A stretch of DNA of 39,641 bases from an uncultured Clostridium sp. (GCA_948471115.1 CAOKRJ010000010.1:1-39641); one strand, 5' to 3'. Counted from the first letter of the stretch, positions 17,449 through 27,200 are shown. Made by a program: numbers and translations. Notes: generated by a model from the letters alone, not told the origin.

Positions 17449-17507
17449 TTACAAAAAAGAAAGTGTAGGAGCGATTGCTAATTGCCCATACACTTTCCTT
17501 TTTGTAA
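17449..17507. terminator. Long hairpin terminator with REP-like core
   Basis: TTACAAAAAAGAAAGTGTA (17449-17467) pairs with TACACTTTCCTTTTTGTAA (17489-17507) with one mismatch. The inner segment GGAGCGATTGCTAATTGCCC is a degenerate form of the palindromic core at 6907-6933, so a repeat unit seems to have become part of the terminator. Confidence 0.7.
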
Positions 17508-17542
17508 TATGATTAAATTTCCTTAGAGGTTTTCTCATTTGG

Positions 17543-17571
17543 TGGACTTCTTTGGCTATATATGATATAAT
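17543..17571 (+). promoter_or_regulatory. pth promoter (extended -10)
   Basis: A weak -35 TGGACT (17543-17548), a 17-bp spacer and a consensus TATAAT (17566-17571) preceded by TGA. Confidence 0.6.
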
Positions 17572-17613
17572 TATTCAAATATTTATATTAATTAATATAA
17601 AAAGGAGAGAAAT

Positions 17614-18171
17614 ATGTACCTAATAGTAGGGTTAGGAAACCCAGAACCAGAATATTCAAACACAAGACACAACATGGGGTTTGACACGATAAACTGTCTA
17701 GCAAATCAAACAAAAATAGATGTTACAAGAACCAAATTTAATGCGATATATGGAAGCGGAACTATAGACGAAGAAAAGGTAATATTAGTAAAACCACAGA
17801 CATATATGAATTTAAGTGGAAAAGCTATAAGAGAATTCAAGAACTTTTATAAAACAGACTTAAATCAAATAATAATAATATATGATGACATAGACTTAGA
17901 AACAGGAAAAATAAGAATAAGAAAAAAAGGGAGTGCTGGCTCACATAATGGTATGAAATCAGTAATACAAGAGCTATCAACAGACGAATTCATAAGAATT
18001 AGAATTGGGATTGGTAGTCCAGAATTTAAAGGAGATTTAATAAATCATGTGTTAGAACCTATACCAAAAAAGGAAAGAGAAATTCTAGATGAAGGTATTG
18101 TTGATGCAAAATCTGCAATCATAGATATAATAAAAAATGGTATAGATAGTGCAATGAACAAATTTAATTAG
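17614..18171 (+). CDS. pth: Peptidyl-tRNA hydrolase
   Basis: A 185-residue enzyme of usual length, start ATG 17614 behind AAAGGAGAG. It cleaves peptidyl-tRNA released from stalled ribosomes and recycles the tRNA. All known catalytic and binding residues are present: Asn9 in GLGNP, the catalytic His19 in NTRHNMGF, Asn66 in YMNLSG, Asp92 in YDDIDL, and Asn112 in GSHNG. It precedes the RNase E/G-like gene by 47 nt. A transcript with RNA-metabolism genes is plausible, and carD downstream has its own promoter. Nothing unusual is seen. Confidence 0.95.
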   Translation: MYLIVGLGNPEPEYSNTRHNMGFDTINCLANQTKIDVTRTKFNAIYGSGTIDEEKVILVKPQTYMNLSGKAIREFKNFYKTDLNQIIIIYDDIDLETGKIRIRKKGSAGSHNGMKSVIQELSTDEFIRIRIGIGSPEFKGDLINHVLEPIPKKEREILDEGIVDAKSAIIDIIKNGIDSAMNKFN

Positions 18172-18218
18172 TGTATTTTGTATATAAAATCGGTATATGC
18201 AATAGAAAGGAATAGAAA

Positions 18219-19400
18219 ATGAAAGAAATAATAATCAGCGAAAATAACGAAGGAACAACAATTGCATTATTAGAAAACGGAATATTAATAGAGAAATATG
18301 AACATATAGAAAGACAAAACTATTTAGAGGAGAAAATTTACCTTGGAATAGTAAAAGACATATTACCAGGAATGCAAGCAGCTTTCATAGATATAGGAGA
18401 AGAAAAAAATACTTTTATACACTTAAAAGATTTATTACCTAAAGTAGATATTACAAAACAACAAGAAAAAAGTGAAAAAATGATAAGTCAAATAATAAAA
18501 AATGGAGACAAAATTTTAGTACAAGTAAAAAGAGCTGCAACAAACATTAAAGGTGCAAAAGTATCAACACATATTAGTTTGGCAAATAGATTTACAGTTC
18601 TAATGCCAGAAACAGAGATAATAACAGTTTCACAAAAGATAGAAGATGAAGAAGAAAAGAAGAGACTAATAAATATTGTAAAAGAGGTAATACCTAAAAA
18701 TTATGGAGCAATCATAAGAACATCAGGTGTAGGCAGAAATGAAAGAGAAATCAAACAAGACTTAGAGGAGTCTATACAAAAATGGGAAAACATAAAACAA
18801 AAAGCAAATATGGCAACAGAAGTACCTGTATTAATAGATGCAGGAAACAGTTTTATAAAGAAGATGATAATAGATTTAATAGACAAAAATATAACTAGAA
18901 TTATAATTAATAAAGAGAAGTATGAAAAAGAAATTAAAGGAATATTAAGAAATATTGAAAGTGACAAGAATTTAAAAATAGAGTTAAGGAAAAATGAAGA
19001 AATATTAAAAATATATGATACAGAAAAGCAGATAGAAAAAGTTAAAGAAAGGAAAATATATTTAAAATGTGGTGGGTTTATCACGATTGACAAAACAGAA
19101 GCGTTGACAGCAATAGATGTAAATTCAGGCAGATATATAGGAAAAAGGGATGTAGAAGAAACAATATTAAAGGTGAATAAAGAAGCAACGATAGAAATAG
19201 CAAAACAACTAAGATTAAGAGATATTGGAGGAGTTATAATAATTGATTATATAGACATGAAATTAGAAAAAAACAAAAATGAAATTGAAAATCTAATGAA
19301 ACAGGAATTAAAGAAAGACAGGTCAAAGACTCAAGTAATAGGTTTTTCAAAATTAGACTTGTTAGAAATGACTAGAAAACACATAAGAGGAGAAGGATAA
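18219..19400 (+). CDS. RNase E/G-family endoribonuclease lacking the zinc-link
   Basis: 393 residues, start ATG 18219 behind AAAGGAAT. An S1-like domain occupies about residues 36-122. The RNase E/G DNase I-like catalytic core follows with AIDVNSGRY (Asp300, Asn302) and IIIDYIDM (Asp343), matching the Mg-binding residues of RNase E (Asp303, Asn305, Asp346). The enzyme cuts single-stranded A/U-rich RNA and starts mRNA decay or rRNA trimming. It ends at EMTRKHIRGEG, just before the place where family members have the C-P-x-C zinc-link that holds the tetramer, and the small domain is also missing. No continuation is visible in other frames, so this is a natural short form rather than a frameshift. 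It may act as a monomer or dimer, or dimerise by other means. Confidence 0.85.
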   Translation: MKEIIISENNEGTTIALLENGILIEKYEHIERQNYLEEKIYLGIVKDILPGMQAAFIDIGEEKNTFIHLKDLLPKVDITKQQEKSEKMISQIIKNGDKILVQVKRAATNIKGAKVSTHISLANRFTVLMPETEIITVSQKIEDEEEKKRLINIVKEVIPKNYGAIIRTSGVGRNEREIKQDLEESIQKWENIKQKANMATEVPVLIDAGNSFIKKMIIDLIDKNITRIIINKEKYEKEIKGILRNIESDKNLKIELRKNEEILKIYDTEKQIEKVKERKIYLKCGGFITIDKTEALTAIDVNSGRYIGKRDVEETILKVNKEATIEIAKQLRLRDIGGVIIIDYIDMKLEKNKNEIENLMKQELKKDRSKTQVIGFSKLDLLEMTRKHIRGEG

Positions 19401-19434
19401 CATAAGAAATTCACAAAAAACTTTTCCAAATCTT

Positions 19435-19463
19435 TTGACTTTTACCAGATATTGTAGTATAAT
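19435..19463 (+). promoter_or_regulatory. carD promoter
   Basis: TTGACT (19435-19440), a 17-bp spacer and a consensus TATAAT (19458-19463), 50 nt before the carD start. Confidence 0.8.
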
Positions 19464-19512
19464 TTTATATGTAAGCAAAAGGAATCACAACTATGAAGGG
19501 AGAGATATTATA

Positions 19513-20076
19513 ATGTTTAATGTAGGAGATTACATAGTATATCCAATGCATGGAGCAGGAACAGTAGATGCAATAGAAGAGAAAAACATATTAGGAGAAA
19601 AACAGTCATACTACATAATAAAAATGCCAGGTGAAGTCAAAGTAATGGTACCAACAGCAAAGGCAGAAGAAGTAGGTGTTAGAGGAATAATAGATAAAAA
19701 TTCAGCACAAAGAGTATTTAAAATTTTAGAAGAAGATGAAACAGAAATGTCTCAAAACTGGAATAAAAGATATAGAGACAATATGGACAAAATGAAAAGT
19801 GGAGATATTTACGAAATTGCTGATGTAGTTAGAAATTTAACATTTAAGCAAAAAGAAAAAGGATTATCAACAGGAGAAAAAAAGATGCTATTAAATGCAA
19901 GACAGATATTAGTTAGTGAATTAGTATTAGTAGAAAGTTCTTCACAAGATGAAGTAGAAAATCTCGTAGATAACACAATGTTAAAATCATTCAAAGAATT
20001 TAGAGTAGAAAATGTAGACACACAAGGAATAAACAAATTTATACCATTTAATAATGAAGATGCAAATGTAGGATAA
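19513..20076 (+). CDS. carD: CarD/CdnL-family RNA polymerase-binding transcription regulator
   Basis: A 187-residue protein. I start at ATG 19513, with AAGGGAGAG 8 nt upstream; the in-frame TTG at 19435 is part of the promoter -35 and cannot be the start. The N-terminal Tudor-like RNA polymerase interaction domain (about residues 1-60) opens with FNVGDYIVYPMHGAGTV, the hallmark of CarD/CdnL/TRCF-RID proteins. The C-terminal half is all-helical (about 70-165) and binds DNA near the -10 element. These proteins stabilise open promoter complexes, often at rRNA promoters. The gene stands alone between its promoter and a strong terminator. Confidence 0.92.
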   Translation: MFNVGDYIVYPMHGAGTVDAIEEKNILGEKQSYYIIKMPGEVKVMVPTAKAEEVGVRGIIDKNSAQRVFKILEEDETEMSQNWNKRYRDNMDKMKSGDIYEIADVVRNLTFKQKEKGLSTGEKKMLLNARQILVSELVLVESSSQDEVENLVDNTMLKSFKEFRVENVDTQGINKFIPFNNEDANVG

Positions 20077-20113
20077 AACTACACTGCACATTGGGAACGT
20101 AAAAAATGTGCAT

Positions 20114-20154
20114 AGAGGATTATTGAGTTTACTTAATAATCCTCTAATTTTTTG
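20114..20154 (+). terminator. carD terminator
   Basis: AGAGGATTATTGAG (20114-20127) pairs with CTTAATAATCCTCT (20132-20145) through one G-U pair, with a TTTA loop and AATTTTTTG after it. A smaller hairpin, TGCACAT (20085-20091) with ATGTGCA (20106-20112), precedes it. Confidence 0.88.
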
Positions 20155-20194
20155 CTTATATATATTAGATTATAGCAAAACAGGCTGTAAAGGG

Positions 20195-20351
20195 TTACAG
20201 TTCAGGTACCAAAAAAAATATATTGTAATGAAAATGTAATATATTTATAATAAATACAAATGTTATAATTTCTTCCTATTTCAACGGGCAGACACAGGGC
20301 CTGCCTCTACAAATACAAGTTTATAGTGAATTATTACCGCTTGAACTGTAA
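20195..20351. mobile_element. MITE-like element, 157 bp, with terminal inverted repeats
   Basis: TTACAGTTCA (20195-20204) and its exact complement TGAACTGTAA (20342-20351) bound an AT-rich, non-coding body. The inner 80 nt (20231-20310) recur at 9023-9102. The internal hairpin GGCAG/CTGCC around GGGCAGACACAGGGCCTGCC is shared with the repeat units at 8910 and 9078. No transposase is encoded, so it would move, if at all, by an enzyme in trans. Confidence 0.6.
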
Positions 20352-20398
20352 CTGCATAAGCAATTCTCTATAAAAAAATAATTTTATTAGTTGTTTTG

Positions 20399-20407
20399 TG
20401 TTATAAT
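20399..20407 (+). promoter_or_regulatory. Extended -10 promoter of the variable-protein operon
   Basis: A consensus TATAAT (20402-20407) is preceded by TGT. No good -35 is seen at 17 bp, so it would depend on the extended -10. It lies 56 nt before the start of the first variable protein. Confidence 0.5.
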
Positions 20408-20463
20408 ATATGCTATATTAAATATGAAATTCATAAAAGATAAATAAGGAAGGAAGACAAAAG

Positions 20464-21792
20464 ATGGAAGGATTAATAAAAAGTAAAGCAGATAAGGCAA
20501 TACTAGTAACAGCAATATTTGTAGTTTTTTTAGGAATATTATTAATAATTAATATAATCAGTACAAGAAAGTCTTTAGACAAGATAATAGATAATGCGAA
20601 AATAGAAGCAGAAGAGAAATTAATATCAAGTGGCGTGGCAAAATATACAAATGATATTGAAAACAGTAATGTAGACGAAGATATTGTGTCTCCAAATTTA
20701 CCTAAAAATACAGAAGAAGAATCACAACCAGAAGGAACTATTGTAGAGCCAAAAGAAAATTGGAACATAGAAACAGTAACAGCTATCTCTGTAGGAAATG
20801 GAGAAACCGTACCAGTGCCAATTGGATTTTATTATGTAGGAGGAAACTTAAATACAGGAGTAATAATAAGTGATAATGAGGAAGACAAGTATGATGGACA
20901 AATAGATAAGACGACATGGGAATACACAACAAATTTAAAAGGAAATCAATTTGTATGGATACCATGTGAAGAAGAACAATATGTAAAAAGTGAAGTATGG
21001 AATGGAACAACGCAAACACCAAGTACATTAGCAAATGCAGGCTGGGATAAAACAACATACACATCAGAACTACCACAAATAAGAAAATATGGAGGATTTT
21101 ATATAGCAAGGTATGAAGCAGGACTAGCAGAGACAATACCAGAATTTACAGATGCACAGAAACAAATAGGTTCAAACCAAGTATATAATAAAGAAGGAAT
21201 ACCACAATCAAAGGCAGGAATTGTACCATGGATGTTTATAGATTGGAATATGTCCCAAAAAAATGCAAAAAATATGTATAATACAGAAAGTGTAAGTAGT
21301 GGACTAATAACAGGAACCCAATGGGATGTAATGTTAAAACAGATGGTAGAAAGAACAGATTTAACAGAGACAGATTTAACAAATTCAGCAAACTGGGGAA
21401 ATCATGCAAATAATAGTATAGAATATAAAGGAAGAATGGCAAGAGGGTATTATACAGATGCATGGTATTTAGCAGCATTTGGAGGAAAAACAGAAGGAAG
21501 AACAAGTAGTTATAGTGCATACAATGGAGACTTGTTAACAACAGGAGTAAGTAGACAAACAGAAAAATATCATATATATGATGTAGCAGGAAATCTATGG
21601 GAATGGACAGATGAGGCATCATTATATAAGGCAGGGAATGGAAATGAAACAAACGTTCAGTACCGTGTTCATCGTGGTGGCGGATACCTCTATTCTTCTG
21701 CTCCTTACCCAGCGTGTTACCGCTCTGGCACTTCTACAGATAGTAGCACCGTTTTGGATGTCGGCTTTCGTGTGGTACTTTATGTTAAGTAG
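20464..21792 (+). CDS. Membrane-anchored FGE/SUMF-fold protein with DGR-type variable region
   Basis: 442 residues, start ATG 20464 behind AAGGAAGG. One N-terminal transmembrane helix (about residues 13-34), a short coiled segment and a Pro/Glu-rich linker (to about 115) lead to a formylglycine-generating-enzyme/sulfatase-modifying-factor fold. Its signatures are GGFYIARYEAG, VPWMFIDW, TGTQWDVM and YDVAGNLWEWTDE, and the end reads VHRGGGY...VGFRVVL. The fold is a C-type lectin relative used as a scaffold by diversity-generating retroelement targets. The last 44 codons (21658-21789) differ sharply in base use: Arg is CGT/CGC there but AGA/AGG elsewhere in the ORF, and many codons are NNY. Compared with the paralogue downstream, they vary at 14 of 44 residues while a 70-residue stretch upstream is identical. 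A cell-surface ligand-binding role is inferred. Confidence 0.8.
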   Translation: MEGLIKSKADKAILVTAIFVVFLGILLIINIISTRKSLDKIIDNAKIEAEEKLISSGVAKYTNDIENSNVDEDIVSPNLPKNTEEESQPEGTIVEPKENWNIETVTAISVGNGETVPVPIGFYYVGGNLNTGVIISDNEEDKYDGQIDKTTWEYTTNLKGNQFVWIPCEEEQYVKSEVWNGTTQTPSTLANAGWDKTTYTSELPQIRKYGGFYIARYEAGLAETIPEFTDAQKQIGSNQVYNKEGIPQSKAGIVPWMFIDWNMSQKNAKNMYNTESVSSGLITGTQWDVMLKQMVERTDLTETDLTNSANWGNHANNSIEYKGRMARGYYTDAWYLAAFGGKTEGRTSSYSAYNGDLLTTGVSRQTEKYHIYDVAGNLWEWTDEASLYKAGNGNETNVQYRVHRGGGYLYSSAPYPACYRSGTSTDSSTVLDVGFRVVLYVK

Positions 21793-21852
21793 ATGTTAAT
21801 AAGAGTTTTATTTGATATGTAACTAATATATAAAAAGAAGGAGAGACAGAAG

Positions 21853-22083
21853 ATGAATAAAAAAAATATAGTATTATCTATATTAATAATGATAGCTGTT
21901 ATATTAGGGATAGCAGTAATAAACAATATAGTAGGAACAAAAAAATTACTAGACAAAATAATATATGATGCAAAAGTAGAAGCAGAGGAGACATTGATAT
22001 CTACAGGGAAAATGACATATACAAAAGATATTGAAAATAACAATGCAGGAGAAGGAAATGTAATCTCACGGGAATTTACCTAA
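21853..22083 (+). CDS. Second variable FGE-fold protein, N-terminal fragment (frameshifted gene)
   Basis: 76 codons from ATG 21853, with AAGGAGAG upstream, 60 nt after the first paralogue. It encodes the N-terminal transmembrane helix (about residues 6-27), the coiled segment (KLLDKIIYDAKVEAEE) and the start of the linker. It then hits a TAA at 22081-22083. Comparison with the first paralogue shows that one extra base near 22058-22063 shifts the frame; the +1 frame continues as NLPKNT, as in the intact copy. The fragment alone would be a membrane peptide without the lectin-like domain. It may be a true pseudogene or a sequence error. Confidence 0.65.
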   Translation: MNKKNIVLSILIMIAVILGIAVINNIVGTKKLLDKIIYDAKVEAEETLISTGKMTYTKDIENNNAGEGNVISREFT

Positions 22084-22192
22084 AAATACAATAGAAGAAC
22101 AACAACCAGAAGGAACTATTGTAGAGCCAAAAGAAAATTGGAATATAGAAACAGTAACAGCCGTATCAGTAGGAAATGGAGAAACCATACCA

Positions 22193-23191
22193 GTGCCAAA
22201 AGGATTTTACTATGTAGGAGGAAATTTAAGTACAGGAGTAATAATAAGTGATGAAGAGGAAGACAAGTATGATGGACAAACAGATAAAACAACTTGGGAA
22301 TACACAATAAACTTAAAAGGAAATCAATTTATATGGATACCATGTAAAGAAGAACAATATGTAAAAAGTGAAGTATGGAATGGAACAACACAAAAACCAA
22401 CAGGAACAACATCAAGAGCAGGAATTCTATGTAATACAGGTTGGGATAAAACGACGTATTCATCAGAATTACCTCAAATAAGAAAATATGGAGGATTTTA
22501 TGTAGCAAGATATGAAGCAGGACTAGCAAAAACAATAACGGAATTTACATCAACACAAATAGATACAGGTTCAAACAAAGTATATAACAAAGAAGGAATA
22601 CCACAATCAAAGGCAGGAATTGTACCATGGAATTTTATAGACTGGACAACATCACAAAAAAATGCAAAGAATATGTATAATACAAATAGTGTAAGTAGTG
22701 GACTAATAACAGGAACCCAGTGGGATGTAATGTTAAAACAAATGGTAGAAAGAACAGATTTAACAGAGACAGATTTAACAAATTCAGCAAACTGGGGAAA
22801 TCATGCAAATAATAGTATAGAATATAAAGGAAGAATGGCAAGAGGGTATTATACAGATGCATGGTATTTAGCAGCATTTGGAGGAAAAACAGAAGGAGGA
22901 ACAAGTAGTTATAGTTCAGACAATGGAGACGTATTAACAACAGGAGCAAGTAGACAAACAGAAAAATATCATGTATATGATGTAGCAGGAAACCTATGGG
23001 AATGGACAGATGAGACATCATTATATAAAGCAGGCAACGGAAACGAAACAAATGTTCAATACCATATTCTTCGTGGTGGTGAGTACCTTGCTCCTTCTGC
23101 TGCTTATCCAGCGTGTTACCGATATGGTCTTGTTACAGATAGTAATCCTGTTTTGACTGTTGGGTTTCGCGTAGTATTATATCTAAAATAA
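22193..23191 (+). CDS. Second variable FGE-fold protein, main domain with DGR-type variable region (frameshifted gene)
   Basis: 332 codons from GTG 22193, but the same frame is open from 22064 and joins the N-terminal fragment by a single-base shift, giving a protein of about 445 residues. The FGE/SUMF fold is complete: GGFYVARYEAG, VPWNFIDW, TGTQWDVM and YDVAGNLWEWTDE. A 70-residue stretch beginning SVSSGLITGTQ is identical to the first paralogue. The final 44 codons (23057-23188) differ from it at 14 residues, 12 of them in codons that end in T or C in both copies. The invariant skeleton is RGG.Y.....YPACYR.G..TD...VL.VGFRVVL. No catalytic function of true formylglycine-generating enzymes is implied. 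The gene is followed by a truncated ATPase gene. Confidence 0.75.
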   Translation: MPKGFYYVGGNLSTGVIISDEEEDKYDGQTDKTTWEYTINLKGNQFIWIPCKEEQYVKSEVWNGTTQKPTGTTSRAGILCNTGWDKTTYSSELPQIRKYGGFYVARYEAGLAKTITEFTSTQIDTGSNKVYNKEGIPQSKAGIVPWNFIDWTTSQKNAKNMYNTNSVSSGLITGTQWDVMLKQMVERTDLTETDLTNSANWGNHANNSIEYKGRMARGYYTDAWYLAAFGGKTEGGTSSYSSDNGDVLTTGASRQTEKYHVYDVAGNLWEWTDETSLYKAGNGNETNVQYHILRGGEYLAPSAAYPACYRYGLVTDSNPVLTVGFRVVLYLK

Positions 23192-23257
23192 GATTAGGGA
23201 AAGGATTTTTATATTTTGTGAAATAATTTACATTATAGAATTATTTGTGCAGGAAGT

Positions 23258-24190
23258 TTGTTAGGAGTAAAAATACGTCGATTTAAATCCTCATTTCCAG
23301 TAGGTAAAGTACAAATTGAATTCATGCACCCTATGGATTCTGAGGAATTTTTAATAGCATTAGATAAGCAGATGTGGGTAGATGAAATAAAAAGATGTTA
23401 TGATAATTTAGAAGAAATAAGTATACATGATAAGTTAATAGATATGTATAGAGTATATTTATTTATAGGTGGAATGCATGTATCAGTTTTAGATTATAAA
23501 AATGTAAATGAAGATATATTACTGTGGAACAAGAAGATATTAAAGAATATAGTTTTATCATATTTAGCAGATATGAACAAATATACATTAAATAATAATG
23601 AATCTATAAAAATTGGAAAAGTATATAATGCTATCCCAAGTTCTTTAGCAAAAGAAAACAAGAAATTTAAATATGTTGATATTGAAAAAGGAGCTAATAA
23701 AAGAGGTTTTGAAAGTGCGATAGACTGGTTAGAAGCAAGTGAAATGGTACATAAATGCAAATATATTAATAAAGTAGAATCACCACTTAAGGCATATGCA
23801 CAAGAAGACACATTTAATCTATATTTTAGTGATATTGGAATATTGACATCACTATTGGAAATAGAATTTTCAGAAATATTATTAAATGAAAACTTTATGT
23901 TTAAAGGAGCCATTGTAGAAAACTATGTGGCACAAGCTTTTATAACTAATAATATATCTTTATATTATTGGAATTTTGGAAACAAAGCAGAAGTCGATTT
24001 TTTACTACATAACAAAGCGGGTATTATACCAGTTGAAGTAAAAGCAGGAGACAATACTCAATCTAAAAGTTTAAATATATACAAAGAAAAATATAATCCA
24101 AAATATTCTATTAGGATATCTACTAAAAATTTTGGATTTACGAATAGTATAAAGTCCATACCATTATATGTAACATTTTGTATAAAGTAA
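23258..24190 (+). pseudogene. N-terminally truncated DUF4143 (AAA_14) ATPase
   Basis: 310 codons from TTG 23258. The frame is open from 23222, after TGA 23219-23221, and reads RIICAGSLLGVKIRRF. That ICAGSLLGV segment is normally about residue 115 of a 400-450-residue ATPase, after Walker A and B. So the P-loop half is missing and the remaining sensor region plus the DUF4143 domain is kept (FKGAIVENYVAQAF, AEVDFLLHNK, GIIPVEVKAG). The latter has a PD-(D/E)XK-like pattern of Asp, Glu-Val-Lys. I see no N-terminal half elsewhere in the window. With no P-loop and no proper start the product is unlikely to work as an ATPase. It seems to be a relic left by the event that placed the variable-protein genes here. 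Confidence 0.7.
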
Positions 24191-24223
24191 TTATAAAAAT
24201 TAAATTAGAAAAGAGCAAAGTAT

Positions 24224-27200
24224 ATGAGTTTAAGATTAATATATGGAAAATCTGGAACAGGTAAGAGTGAATATGTTTTAAGAGAAATTAGTAATTTAAT
24301 ATATAATGAAGAAAAGATATATATTATAACACCAGAGCAATTCTCATTTACGTTAGAAACAAAGCTCCTTGAAACAATAAAAGGAGAATCAGTTATAAAT
24401 GCAGAGGTATTAACTTTTAATCGTATGGCACATAGAGTAAAAAGTGAAGTTGGAGGAGTTACTAAAACAGACTTATCTTCATATGGAAAATCAATGATAA
24501 TTTATGATATATTAGATAGGAGTAAAAAAGAGTTAAAGCTATTAGGGAAATCTTCTAAAAATGTAGAAATTATATCAAGACTTATTACTGAATTAAAGAC
24601 TCATTGGGTAAAATTAGAAGACATAGAAAGAGTAATAGAAGGAGAAAAAGATATATATTTAAAAAGTAAATTACAAGATATATTATGCATATATAAGAAG
24701 TTTGAAGAAAGGATAAAAAACAACTTTATAGACGAAAATGATACTTTAACAATACTTGCAAATCAATTGCCATATACAAAGATGTTTAAAAACACAATAA
24801 TATATATAGATGAATTTGTAGGATTTACACCACAGGAATACAAAGTAATCTTAGAATTATTGAAAGTAGCGAAACTAGTAAACATTACAATATGTACAGA
24901 TTCTTTACTAGAAAGCAAAAATAAAGAAAATGATATATTTTATACCAATAAGAAAACAGTATCAAAAATTATAAACTTAGTAAATAATAATGGTATACAA
25001 ATAGAAAATCCAATATATTTAGATAAATATTACAGATTTAAAAATAATGAATTAAAACATTTGGAAGAAAATTTATATAAAACACCATTCAAAAAATATA
25101 ATGAAGAAATAAAAAACATAGATTTATTTTTATCATCAAATCCATACTCAGAAATAGAACATATAGCAACAAAAATAGTAGAATTAGTAAGAGATGAGGG
25201 AATTAGATATAAAGATATATCTATAATAACAAAAAATATAAATGATTATGAAGGTCTTGCTAAAGCAATATTTAAAAAATATGATATTCCTATATTTATT
25301 GACACAAAGAAAGATTTAAGTCAAAACATTTTAATAAAATATGTATTGGCATTACTAGAAATTTTTGCAAAAAACTGGGACTTTGAAGCTGTAATAAACT
25401 ATATAAAATTAGGATTTTGTGACATAACAGAAGAAGAAATATTTAAAACAGAAAATTATGCAAGACACTGGGGAATAAAATACAATAAATGGTATAGTAA
25501 AGACTGGACAATAGGAGGGCAAGATGCACTAGAATTAAATAGAATAAGAAAACTTATAGTTGAGCCACTATTAGAATTTAAGGCTAAATTACAAGGTAAA
25601 AAGACGGTAAAACAAATAACTAGAGAACTATATCAATTTTTAATAAAAAATAATATTCAGGAAAAACTAATAAATAGAGGGGAACAAGTACAATGTAGTG
25701 AACAAATAAAATTAGAATACATATCTTCATGGAATTTACTTATGGAAATCTTAGATGAGATAATTTTAATATTTGGAAAAGATGAGATAAGTTTTGAAAA
25801 ATTTGCGCAAATATTAAAAATAGCATTTAGTGAAAATAATCTAGGAGCAATACCAGCATCAATGGATCAAGTAGTTATAGGAGATGTAAACAGGTCAAGA
25901 AGTAAAAAAACCAAAGTAATATTTATTATAGGAGTAAATGATGGAATATTTCCAAGTGCGAACAAAGAAGAAGGATTTATAAATGATACAGATAGAGAAA
26001 TTTTAAAAGAAAAAGGTATCAGTCTTGCAAAAACTACTAAAGAAAACATTTATGAAGAAAATTTTAATATATATAAAGCATTTACTACTGCAGAGCAAAA
26101 GTTATATTTGTCATATTCATCCACATCAAATGATGGAAATGCCTTAAAACCATCAACATTAATCTATAAAATAAAGAGGATGTTTAATGATTTACAAGAA
26201 AAAAGTGATATTATCAAGAAGGAAAGTATAATAACAAATAAAAAGGCAACATTTGAAGAATTATTAATAAATTTAAGAGATTTTAATGAAGGAAAACAAA
26301 TAAACCCTATTTGGTTTGAAGTGTATAAAATTTATTCTCATGATGATGAATGGAAAGAAAGACTAGAAAAAGCAATAAAAGCACAAAACTATACAAATCA
26401 GCCAGAAAAAATAACAAAAGAAAACTTGGAAAAGATATATGGAGATACTATATTTACAAGTATTTCTAGGCTAGAGCAATATAGGAGATGTCCATTTTCG
26501 TTTTACTTAAAATATAGTCTAAATATAAATGAAAAAGACACATTCCAAATTCAAAATATAGACACTGGTACATTTATGCATGATACAATAGACAGCTTTT
26601 TTGGAAAAATACAAGATGAAAACATAGATATAAAAAAGATTACAGAAGAAGAACTAGAAAGAATAGTTAAAGAAATTATAGAAGAAAAATTAAAACTCAA
26701 CAAAAACTATATATTCACAAGTAGTGCAAAATTTAGAACACTTACCTCAAGACTAATAAGAGTACTACTAAAATCAATGAGATACATAGTAGAAAGCATT
26801 CAGAAAAGTGACTTTGAAATATGGGGACATGAAATAGAATTTGGAAAAGTTGGTAAGTATCCAGCCATAGAGGTTAAACTAGATAATGGTAAGAAGGTAG
26901 AAATTACAGGAAAAATAGATAGAGTGGATGTACTAAAAACAAATGATGGAAAATATGTAAGAATAATAGACTATAAATCTTCAGTAAAAGACATTAATCT
27001 AGATGAAGTTATGGCAGGACTACAAATTCAACTCTTAACATACATGGATGCAGTAACCAAAATAGAAGATTTTATGCCAGCAGGAGTATTGTACTTTAAT
27101 TTAATAGAACCTGTTATAAAAGCAGATAGAAAAACAACCAAAGAAGATATAGAAGAACAAATAAAAAAGCAATTTAAAATGAAAGGGATAATAATATCAG

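Noticed and set aside
20155..24190. Search for the template repeat or reverse transcriptase of the variable proteins inside the window
   Set aside because: No third copy of the RGG...GFR-coding sequence and no reverse-transcriptase motif (YxDD-type) was found. The gene at 23258 is a DUF4143 ATPase relic, not a reverse transcriptase.
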